Assembly (NCBI GenBank): GCA_046160825.1
Contig: JBJXHC010000007.1
Coordinates: forward strand, 1-18,858
DNA: 18,858 nt
Source of the DNA: JBJXHC01 sp046160825
GTDB taxonomy: Bacteria > Bacteroidota > Ignavibacteria > UBA10030 > UBA6906
Reading direction: 5' to 3'
Below the pieces are notes generated by a model. The model saw only the letters and a list, made by a program, of their open reading frames with translations, did not search any database and was not told the origin of the DNA. The position numbers were made by a program, and so were the translations under genes. Shown in pieces: positions 1 to 5,806 of this stretch. The number at the start of each line of letters is the position of its first letter. Within the stretch, counting starts at the first letter, position 1.

Positions 1-102
1 CTGATATATTACAAATGGCAACTGCTCCGTCACCCCGTGATACACGTGGTTGAATCGCTCTCACCATCAGCAGTTCTGCATTTCACCCATACTATATATT
101 CA

Positions 103-108
103 AGGAGG
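103..108 (+). promoter_or_regulatory. Shine-Dalgarno AGGAGG deciding the start of the T9SS protein
   Basis: A perfect AGGAGG lies 4 bases before the ATG at 113 and 7 bases before the ATG at 116. The open frame continues upstream to an ATG at 50, but no ribosome site precedes that one, and a signal peptide begins only at 113/116. I see no convincing promoter in the 112 bases to the left of the gene. Confidence 0.75.
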
Positions 109-112
109 ATTC

Positions 113-1969
113 ATGATGCGAAGGATACCGATTCTTCTCTCCGTGTGCATACTTGTTTTCAGCACGGTGTTTGCCGGCAGAGATTTGAAGAATGCCAAAC
201 CCGCCACACTCATTGCCGATGATGGCGTTGGACGCGCAGTCTCTTCAACACAAAACGGGCAGTACATTCCCGGACTGGATAACGCCAGCTCACTTACATG
301 GGTTGTCGTGGATTCCATGCCCAATGCATTCGGCCCGGCCAGCACACGAACCAGACCGATAGTCTACGACGCTGCCACCAACACACTCGCCATCATTTAT
401 CGTGGCGCATCTCCATTCTCAGTGAGTGGACAATTGTGGTACAGTATCTCGCGGGACGGCGGCGCAACATGGCGCCGCGTGGGCGAACTCAATTCCGGAT
501 CACCTACAACCTGCCGCTACCCGAGTGCAGGAATTTCCAACCCGGCAAACAATAACGATACCACCCAAACCCTGTTTGTTTGGATGGCACCGAATCTTGA
601 GTCCGCAGGAACCTGGGGGAATTATTCCTACGGACTTGATTTCCCGCTTGGGAGCGCAACCACAGTCGGCATCCATGACCTGACGGACATGGGCAATAAT
701 TCCGCTGCCGGCTCAATATGGGGCGAGTACAACTCCGACTGGGTCTTGTGGAATTCCACCGTGGGAACAACAGCCGGCGGAGCAAACGATTCGCGTAGCT
801 GGCGCACACAGGATTGGCTTTCAATTCCCACGCAGATCCCGCCCACCTGGGTTGATGCGGCACCTTATATATTCAACGCGATTTCGTACGTCCCGGGAAT
901 GAGCAACGCCACCGGAAACTACTTTGGTATGCATGGAGTATTCGGCGACGATTCACTTGCGTTTGCGTTCAACATCGGATACTCAAAATCGACGGACCAT
1001 GGTGCAACGTGGAGCGAGTGGGTTCGCCCGCAACCGGATTGGATGGCAGCAACAGGCTTGCCGCAGACCTATGATCTCTATGACTACGTACAGCCGCCGG
1101 GAACAACAGTAAGCTACAACGGCGACATGACAATTGATGCAAATGGCCACGGCCATTTCTTCCATGTGATTGTTGACTCGCCCTGGACGACAAACGACCC
1201 GCGCCATATTCTCGAAGTGTACGAAACCGCTCCGAACGTGTGGAGCAATAAGTGGGTGAAGCAGAACCTGAACACATTCACGGGACTTGGATATCCGGGC
1301 GCAACAGGCAATCCGCCAACACCGTATCTCCAGCAAACCAACAACGCCGTCCATGCTTCGATCAGTGCCGATGGCCAGGTGATGTCATTGGTATGGCTTG
1401 ATGCCGGAACCACCGCGCCCGCGGATTCATTCCCTGATATCTGGCTCTCCCATAGACTTGTCAACGGCGGGAACTGGTCAACACCGGTCAACCTGACGGA
1501 AACTCCGAATTTCGCCGAGTTGCTGCTCCATGCCGCGCCTGTGTTGCAGACGAATGGCGAGGGTCTTTACACGGTCTTCCTCGGACGAACATACCAGGCC
1601 AACATCAACACCTATCCTCCGGACAATGGAGTGAAGGCTCAGTTCTTCTTTGCTTCGTATACGTTCAACGCAACCGCTCTCTCCGTGGGCGAGAATGGAC
1701 AACCATTGTCATTCAAGTTGGGACAAAACTATCCCAATCCGTTCAACCCATCGACCACGATTACATACTCGGTGGCGCAACAGGAACGCGTGAGCTTGAA
1801 GGTGTTCAACACACTCGGCCAGCAAGTTGCGACTCTTGTTGATGGAGTTGTATCACCAGGCGAGTATCAGACCAGCTTCGATGCGACAGGACTTCCGACC
1901 GGCGTGTACATTTATAAGATGACTGCCGGAACGAGAACAGAATCGCGAAAGATGTTGCTGGTAAAGTAA
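113..1969 (+). CDS. Secreted Asp-box (BNR/sialidase-like) protein with T9SS C-terminal sorting domain
   Basis: This 618-residue protein begins with a signal peptide (basic MMRR, a hydrophobic core, cleavage near FAG at residue ~22). Two Asp-box motifs are visible, SRDGGATW at residues 113-120 and STDHGATW at 293-300; such boxes mark beta-propeller blades of sialidases and other secreted hydrolases. Residues ~532-618 form a type A type IX secretion sorting domain (LGQNYPNPFNPSTTITYS, later LPTGVYIYKM, ending in KMLLVK). It should therefore cross the inner membrane by Sec and the outer membrane by T9SS, with the tail removed. I cannot assign a substrate, and the sialidase FRIP motif is not evident, so calling it a sialidase would be unsafe. 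It is the only + strand gene and ends at a terminator shared with rpoD. Confidence 0.85.
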   Translation: MMRRIPILLSVCILVFSTVFAGRDLKNAKPATLIADDGVGRAVSSTQNGQYIPGLDNASSLTWVVVDSMPNAFGPASTRTRPIVYDAATNTLAIIYRGASPFSVSGQLWYSISRDGGATWRRVGELNSGSPTTCRYPSAGISNPANNNDTTQTLFVWMAPNLESAGTWGNYSYGLDFPLGSATTVGIHDLTDMGNNSAAGSIWGEYNSDWVLWNSTVGTTAGGANDSRSWRTQDWLSIPTQIPPTWVDAAPYIFNAISYVPGMSNATGNYFGMHGVFGDDSLAFAFNIGYSKSTDHGATWSEWVRPQPDWMAATGLPQTYDLYDYVQPPGTTVSYNGDMTIDANGHGHFFHVIVDSPWTTNDPRHILEVYETAPNVWSNKWVKQNLNTFTGLGYPGATGNPPTPYLQQTNNAVHASISADGQVMSLVWLDAGTTAPADSFPDIWLSHRLVNGGNWSTPVNLTETPNFAELLLHAAPVLQTNGEGLYTVFLGRTYQANINTYPPDNGVKAQFFFASYTFNATALSVGENGQPLSFKLGQNYPNPFNPSTTITYSVAQQERVSLKVFNTLGQQVATLVDGVVSPGEYQTSFDATGLPTGVYIYKMTAGTRTESRKMLLVK

Positions 1970-1994
1970 CGTTTGTTATTCAGCCTCAAACAAC

Positions 1995-2030
1995 AACAGC
2001 CCCGACAATCATCGTCGGGGCTGTTCTGTT
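1995..2030. terminator. Bidirectional intrinsic terminator between the T9SS protein and rpoD
   Basis: A perfect 12-bp stem (AACAGCCCCGAC at 1995-2006 pairing with GTCGGGGCTGTT at 2014-2025) with a 7-base loop sits between two convergent genes. On the + strand it runs into CTGTTTTC; on the - strand the run that follows (GTTGTTTG) is poorer in T. It probably ends both transcripts. Confidence 0.85.
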
Positions 2031-2056
2031 TTCATGCAAAATACCTAGTGAGGATG

Positions 2057-2914
2057 TTATCCGAGATATGCCCGCAGTTGTTTGCTACGTGAGGCGTGAC
2101 GGAGGCGTCGGATGGCCTTTTCTTTTATCTGCCGGACACGCTCACGGGTGAGTTTGAATTTCTCCCCGATCTCTTCCAGCGTCAATGAATGCTCACGTCC
2201 CAGTCCGAAATAAAGCCGGATCACTTCGGCTTCACGGTCGCTCAGCGTCGATAGAGCCCGCTCCACTTCCTTGCTCAGAGATTCCTTCATTAACTCATTG
2301 TCCGGCGCAGGCTGGCGTTCATCCTGGATCACATCCAGCAAACGGTTGTCCTCGCCTTGCGCAAACGGCGCGTCCATCGAAAGGTGACGTCCCGAGATCT
2401 TGAGCGTGTCGGACACCTCGAACAACGACATGTCGAGCTCTTCTGCAAGTTCGCTTGCGCTCGGCTCACGCTCGAATTCCTGCTCCAACGTACTGAATGC
2501 CTTGCCGATCTTGTTCAACGCGCCGACACGGTTCAGCGGCAGACGCACAATACGGGATTGCTCGGCCAACGCCTGCAAAATCGACTGGCGGATCCACCAC
2601 ACCGCGTAGGAAATAAACTTGAACCCGCGCGTCTCATCGAATCGTTTGGCCGCTTTGATGAGGCCGAGGTTTCCTTCGTTGATCAAATCGCCGAGAGAAA
2701 GTCCCTGGTTCTGGTACTGCTTCGCCACGCTGACAACAAAGCGCAGATTGGCTTTCGTCAGTTTTTCCAGCGCACGCTGGTCGCCCTTCTTGATCCGTTG
2801 TGCAAGTTCGATTTCCTCCTCGGGTTTGAGGAGGTCCACCTTTCCAATTTCCTGCAGATACTTATCGAGAGACTGGCTCTCACGATTTGTATACTGCTTG
2901 GTAATCTTTACCAT
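2057..2914 (-). CDS. rpoD: Primary RNA polymerase sigma factor (sigma-70 family, RpoD/SigA)
   Basis: This is a 285-residue group 1 sigma-70 factor of the short form usual in Bacteroidota and Chlorobi, without region 1.1. Region 1.2 covers about residues 14-45 (SLDKYLQEIGKVDLLKPEEE). Region 2 covers ~52-125, with NLRFVVSVAKQY, the GDLINEGNLGLIKAAKRFD core-binding stretch, and FKFISYAVWWIRQSI, which melts and reads the -10 element. Region 3 spans ~130-205. Region 4 ends the protein with the -35 helix-turn-helix LTLEEIGEKFKLTRERVRQI. A GAGGTG ribosome site lies 5 bases before the ATG. Only 23 bases separate it from the stop of the upstream vertex-protein gene, so it is probably co-transcribed with that gene, although an internal promoter is possible. 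It ends about 30 bases before the shared terminator. Confidence 0.96.
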   Translation of the reverse strand: MVKITKQYTNRESQSLDKYLQEIGKVDLLKPEEEIELAQRIKKGDQRALEKLTKANLRFVVSVAKQYQNQGLSLGDLINEGNLGLIKAAKRFDETRGFKFISYAVWWIRQSILQALAEQSRIVRLPLNRVGALNKIGKAFSTLEQEFEREPSASELAEELDMSLFEVSDTLKISGRHLSMDAPFAQGEDNRLLDVIQDERQPAPDNELMKESLSKEVERALSTLSDREAEVIRLYFGLGREHSLTLEEIGEKFKLTRERVRQIKEKAIRRLRHASRSKQLRAYLG

Positions 2915-2937
2915 TCATTCACCTCATTGTGTCGAAA

Positions 2938-3213
2938 TCAGTTTCTCTCTTGTGTGTCGATCCGGTCAACGATGCCGACAATACTTGCATCCACCGGGGC
3001 AAAATCCACGGGAAGCGGAATCACTGCTTCACGTGCCGTAATGTACAACACCGTCTCCCCTGCACCCGCGCCAACAGTATCCACTGCCACGATGGGGTCG
3101 CCGAACTTCTCACGCTTGCTGTTCAGCGGCTGGATGAACTGCAACTTGAAGCCCTCCAGGTGTTCATCCTTGAGTGTTGCCCACACGGTTCCTATCACCT
3201 GAGCAAAGAACAT
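2938..3213 (-). CDS. EutN/CcmL-family microcompartment vertex protein (BMC-P), copy 1
   Basis: A 91-residue protein of the EutN/CcmL/BMC-P family. The family's pentamers close the vertices of bacterial microcompartment shells. Recognisable are the N-terminal FAQVIGTVWATLKDEHLEGF strand, the middle IVAVDTVGAGAGETVLYI and the C-terminal PVDASIVGIVD. The frame is open to 3315, but the ATG at 3213 starts exactly at the family's N-terminus and lies 2 bases after the TGA of the preceding vertex gene, so translation is probably coupled. It resembles copy 2 in every conserved block but differs at many positions, so this is an old duplication. No hexameric BMC-H/T shell gene, aldehyde dehydrogenase or other cargo gene is in the window; the rest of the shell, if present, lies elsewhere. 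Confidence 0.9.
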   Translation of the reverse strand: MFFAQVIGTVWATLKDEHLEGFKLQFIQPLNSKREKFGDPIVAVDTVGAGAGETVLYITAREAVIPLPVDFAPVDASIVGIVDRIDTQERN

Positions 3214-3215
3214 GG

Positions 3216-3485
3216 TCAGTCCGCAATATCCAGTTTGTCCACCACAGCCATGATTACCGCGTCCACCGGCTTGTTCTTTGTCTGAGCGGTCTGCCGGGCG
3301 GAGCTGCCGCTGCATACCAGCACGATGTCTCCGACGCCCGCTTGCACGGTATCCACCGCCACCACGAATGTATCTCTCACACTATAATCCACACCCACAT
3401 GCTTGACGATCTGGAACTTCATGCCCACGAGTTCCTCGTCTTTCCGTGTTGCCCACACGGTGCCGACAACTTTACCGAGTACCAT
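3216..3485 (-). CDS. EutN/CcmL-family microcompartment vertex protein (BMC-P), copy 2
   Basis: An 89-residue protein with the full EutN/CcmL pattern: VLGKVVGTVWATRKDEELVG at the start, VVAVDTVQAGVGDIVLVCSGSSARQT in the middle and PVDAVIMAVVDKLD at the end. Length and layout match single-domain pentameric shell proteins. It starts 26 bases after the stop of the PIN-domain gene and ends 2 bases before the ATG of the second vertex gene. No strong ribosome site is visible upstream, so it may depend on coupling or a weak site. With phosphopentomutase at the head of the gene cluster, the likely setting is a sugar-phosphate or deoxyribose microcompartment. That assignment is inference from context only. 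Confidence 0.92.
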   Translation of the reverse strand: MVLGKVVGTVWATRKDEELVGMKFQIVKHVGVDYSVRDTFVVAVDTVQAGVGDIVLVCSGSSARQTAQTKNKPVDAVIMAVVDKLDIAD

Positions 3486-3511
3486 AGTTCGCTCGCTGTC
3501 TCTTGAATGAG

Positions 3512-3946
3512 TTAGCCGCGTTGCGCGGCGCTGAGTATTTCCATCCCGGAATGTTTGTGACCGAGGGAAACCGTCGGTACACAGACAAGTCCGGTGATTC
3601 CTTTGAAATCGCCCCTCCGGTCTGTCAAAATCGGAAGCCTGCTCTCAAGGCAAAGACCGGCAATCAACAACAGGTTTCGATTCTTCCTCGGGTGCGATGC
3701 AACAAGCTGTCCATACCGTGGCGCATTCTTCGGATTCAATCCGAGCACTTTCATTGCAGCCATCATATCCTCGACGGCTTTGCGTTCCGTTTCCGTCCGG
3801 GTCATCGAGAACAATTCAATCGCGTGAAAAACAGACGCGTAGCAGAAAAACTTCCCCATCGCCTGACGAAGCAATGAAGGACTGCTGTTGCCGGCCAGGT
3901 GTTCGATAAAGACATCTGTGTGTATGACAATCTTGGGAACACTCAA
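3512..3946 (-). CDS. PIN-domain protein (VapC-like), possibly catalytically altered
   Basis: The 144-residue protein starts with a PIN-type strand and acidic residue (IVIHTDVFIEHL, D11). It has a second acid in FHAIELF (E44) and a C-terminal half with LLLIAGLCLESRLPILTDRRGDF (acidic D109, D113). PIN toxins usually carry an Asp just before the LIA stretch; here that segment reads K-N-R-N-L-L-L-I-A, so one metal-binding acid seems to be missing. The start is TTG at 3944-3946, overlapping the TGA of the AbrB-like gene (TTGA); no other start fits the N-terminus. The pairing resembles a VapBC-type toxin-antitoxin or a regulatory pair. Loss of the acid could mean an inactive or RNA-binding version. 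Confidence 0.75.
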   Translation of the reverse strand: MSVPKIVIHTDVFIEHLAGNSSPSLLRQAMGKFFCYASVFHAIELFSMTRTETERKAVEDMMAAMKVLGLNPKNAPRYGQLVASHPRKNRNLLLIAGLCLESRLPILTDRRGDFKGITGLVCVPTVSLGHKHSGMEILSAAQRG

Positions 3947-4245
3947 TTCCCGGTTCCCGCCTTCTTCAACCGTAAACGGAACGGAGAGTTCTTCCCCGCC
4001 GCACCTTCCGACAGCACGAATTTTACCACCTGTTCCCTCGGTTCCAATTGCAGTGCTGCAATCCTGCCAATTTCTTCTTCCGTCACCTGACGCCCATTGA
4101 GTGCGGCCGATAACTCCGTGCTGCTGACCCGCACCTGCAACTTCGTCCCCGGTTGAATTCCCAACAGATCAACAACAGGAACGGGCAACCGAATCGTTCC
4201 ATCATCACCCACTCTCGCCTCAAACTCCACGCTTTTCGTATGCAT
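3943..4245 (-). CDS. AbrB/SpoVT-like (swapped-hairpin) antitoxin-type DNA-binding protein
   Basis: A 100-residue protein whose first half fits the AbrB swapped-hairpin barrel found in VapB/MazE-type antitoxins: ARVGDDGTIRLPVPVVDLLG followed by IQPGTKLQVRV. The second half (RQVTEEEIGRIAALQLEPRE) is helical and probably binds the partner PIN protein encoded next. The frame runs upstream to 4383, but the ATG at 4243-4245 overlaps the deoB stop as TGATG, and the hairpin domain starts just after it. It also overlaps the PIN gene by 4 bases, so deoB, this gene and the PIN gene are a translationally coupled set. Coupling to a metabolic gene is unusual for a free-standing toxin-antitoxin pair. Confidence 0.78.
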   Translation of the reverse strand: MHTKSVEFEARVGDDGTIRLPVPVVDLLGIQPGTKLQVRVSSTELSAALNGRQVTEEEIGRIAALQLEPREQVVKFVLSEGAAGKNSPFRLRLKKAGTGN

Positions 4246-5423
4246 CACAACACCTGGGACAGGAAGCTCGTACCGCTGAGGGAGTTCGGAACATGGAAGA
4301 ATTCCGCCACACTCTTGCCGAGATCGGCAAACGTTGAGCGTATTCCCAGCGAAACCCCTGTCTTCCTTGATTTCGTCAGGCACAATAAAGGAACATATTC
4401 GCGTGAATGATCCGTGCTTGGAGTGACGGGGTCGTTGCCATGATCGGCTGTCAGTATCAACAAATCCTTCTCGTCAAGCGTTTCCAGTATTGCGGGAATG
4501 GAAGCATCAAATTCCACGAGTGCATCAGCAAACCCTCTGGGGTCATTCCGGTGGCCGTAGAGCGAATCGAAATCGACAAGATTGGTGAAGACAAAACCGG
4601 ACGTTACAGAGCGCGAGGAATCGATTGTCTGTTTGATACCTTCTGCATTCGATTTTGTATGGATCGTTGTTTTCAATCCGCGACCCGCAAACAGGTCATC
4701 CACTTTGCCGATCCCGATAGTTTCCACTCCTGCATCCGAAAGAACATCAAGTACTGTCTTTGACGGAGGAAGCAATGAGAAGTCCCGCCGGTTTGTTGTT
4801 CTTGTGTACGCTCCACCTATGCCGATAAACGGTCGGGCGATGACACGTCCAACGGCAAATTCCTCAATGCAAACCTTGTCCCTCGTCAACTGACACATCT
4901 CATACAACCGGTCGAGAGGAATAACGTCCTCATGTGCAGCAATCTGAAAGACAGAATCGGCGGACGTATAGACGATGGGGAAACCGGTCCGTACGTGTTC
5001 ATCACCAAGCTGTTGAATGATCGCTGTCCCCGAAGCTGCAATGTTACCGAGATACCCCTCGGACCCGTTGACATCCAAAAATCGCCGCAGCAGTGTCTCC
5101 GGAAAACCATGCGGGAACGTCGGAAAGTCGCGCTCTATGATAAGGCCGCATAACTCCCAATGACCCGTGGTGCTGTCCTTGCCTCTTGAGACTTCAACCA
5201 TCTTGCCGAAGCTTGCCTGCGGTGAGGAAGTCGGTGGGATTCCCTTGACGGGGAGGATGTTGCCCAACCCGAGAGCCTGCATGTGAGGCAGATGAAGTCC
5301 ACCCACCGCATCAGCGGTGTTTGCCAGTGTGTTGCTCCCCTCGTCGCCATACCGTTGCGCGTCCGGGAGTTCACCCACGCCGACTCCATCCAACACAATA
5401 CACACTACTTTGTTTGCAGCCAG
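4245..5423 (-). CDS. deoB: Phosphopentomutase DeoB
   Basis: DeoB interconverts (deoxy)ribose 1-phosphate and 5-phosphate in nucleoside salvage. It is a metal-dependent enzyme of the alkaline phosphatase superfamily. Visible motifs are the N-terminal metal site VLDGVGVGELPDA, GKDSTTGHWELCG with the phospho-accepting Thr region, YTSADSVFQIAAHE, GKVDDLFAGRG, NLVDFDSLYGHRND, and the C-terminal LTADHGNDPVTPSTDHSREY with its metal-binding His and Asp residues. No ATG is available. A GTG at 5405 would cut into the first beta strand and lacks a ribosome site. A CTG at 5421-5423 gives the expected N-terminus (AANKVVCIVLDGVG), 8 bases after GAGGG, so I chose it (392 residues). It heads a coupled set with the AbrB-like and PIN genes. 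Confidence 0.93.
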   Translation of the reverse strand: MAANKVVCIVLDGVGVGELPDAQRYGDEGSNTLANTADAVGGLHLPHMQALGLGNILPVKGIPPTSSPQASFGKMVEVSRGKDSTTGHWELCGLIIERDFPTFPHGFPETLLRRFLDVNGSEGYLGNIAASGTAIIQQLGDEHVRTGFPIVYTSADSVFQIAAHEDVIPLDRLYEMCQLTRDKVCIEEFAVGRVIARPFIGIGGAYTRTTNRRDFSLLPPSKTVLDVLSDAGVETIGIGKVDDLFAGRGLKTTIHTKSNAEGIKQTIDSSRSVTSGFVFTNLVDFDSLYGHRNDPRGFADALVEFDASIPAILETLDEKDLLILTADHGNDPVTPSTDHSREYVPLLCLTKSRKTGVSLGIRSTFADLGKSVAEFFHVPNSLSGTSFLSQVL

Positions 5424-5446
5424 TGTCGTTACCCTCAGAGAACAAA

Positions 5447-5473
5447 GAGGAATCCCGGCATGTGAGATTCCTC
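5447..5473. other. Inverted repeat (hairpin) in the deoB leader
   Basis: GAGGAATC at 5447-5454 pairs perfectly with GATTCCTC at 5466-5473 around an 11-base loop. Read on the - strand it is followed by TTTGTTCT, a weak terminator-like tail, and lies about 24 bases before the deoB start. It could weakly terminate the upstream transcript or be a leader structure. The gap 5424-5575 otherwise holds only the possible promoter below. Confidence 0.45.
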
Positions 5474-5528
5474 TTCAACGTAAACGGAACATGAATCGAT
5501 GCGCCTCTACCTTTCGTCACTCCCCCAA

Positions 5529-5557
5529 TCGATACGATGAAGTAAGCGGAAAGTTAT
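5529..5557 (-). promoter_or_regulatory. Possible deoB promoter
   Basis: On the - strand ATAACT (5552-5557) is followed 17 bases later by TATCGA (5529-5534). The hexamers are weak matches. The stretch ACTTTCC right after the -35 is shared with the two stronger promoters in this window, with the same spacing. It would give a leader of about 100 bases containing the hairpin at 5447-5473. Confidence 0.3.
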
Positions 5558-5575
5558 TGAACCGGAAGACCAGTG

Positions 5576-5773
5576 TTATGCGTAGATTTCTTTTTCGTTG
5601 CACTTGCACACCTGGACACGATGCTCGTTGAATTTCCAGCTCGTGCTGATCTTGGAGCGTTCGGACGAGACCATCAGGATTGGCTGATAAATCGTGCCGC
5701 ATACCTGGCACTTGGAACCTTTCATGGCCGCCGCCTTGGTTGCTTTGTCGGCGAATGTCTGCTGTTTTGCCAT
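5576..5773 (-). CDS. Small cysteine protein, possible zinc-binding
   Basis: This 65-residue basic protein has a CxxC knuckle (CQVC, C22 and C25) and a second pair near the C-terminus (C56, C58 in CKCNEK). The spacing suggests one metal site of zinc-ribbon type, although CxC instead of CxxC in the second half is irregular. The first 20 residues are Lys/Ala rich and could be a flexible nucleic-acid-binding tail. The ATG at 5773 has AAAGGAA 9 bases upstream. It follows the GAF-GGDEF gene by 33 bases with no terminator between, so the two are probably one transcript. I do not recognise a named family; a role in RNA or ribosome binding is possible but unsupported. Confidence 0.75.
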   Translation of the reverse strand: MAKQQTFADKATKAAAMKGSKCQVCGTIYQPILMVSSERSKISTSWKFNEHRVQVCKCNEKEIYA

Positions 5774-5806
5774 TGTGTACTATTCCTTTCTGAACATAAT
5801 TATTTT

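Noticed and set aside
1..112. Promoter for the T9SS protein
   Set aside because: AT-rich hexamers such as TATATT occur but no -35 lies at a suitable distance; the true promoter may be outside the window.
113..1969. Naming the secreted protein a sialidase
   Set aside because: Only Asp-boxes are seen; the catalytic arginines and FRIP motif of sialidases are not evident.
2357..3202. 281-codon + strand open frame over rpoD and a vertex gene
   Set aside because: It is the reverse complement of clearly conserved genes and the product has no recognisable features.
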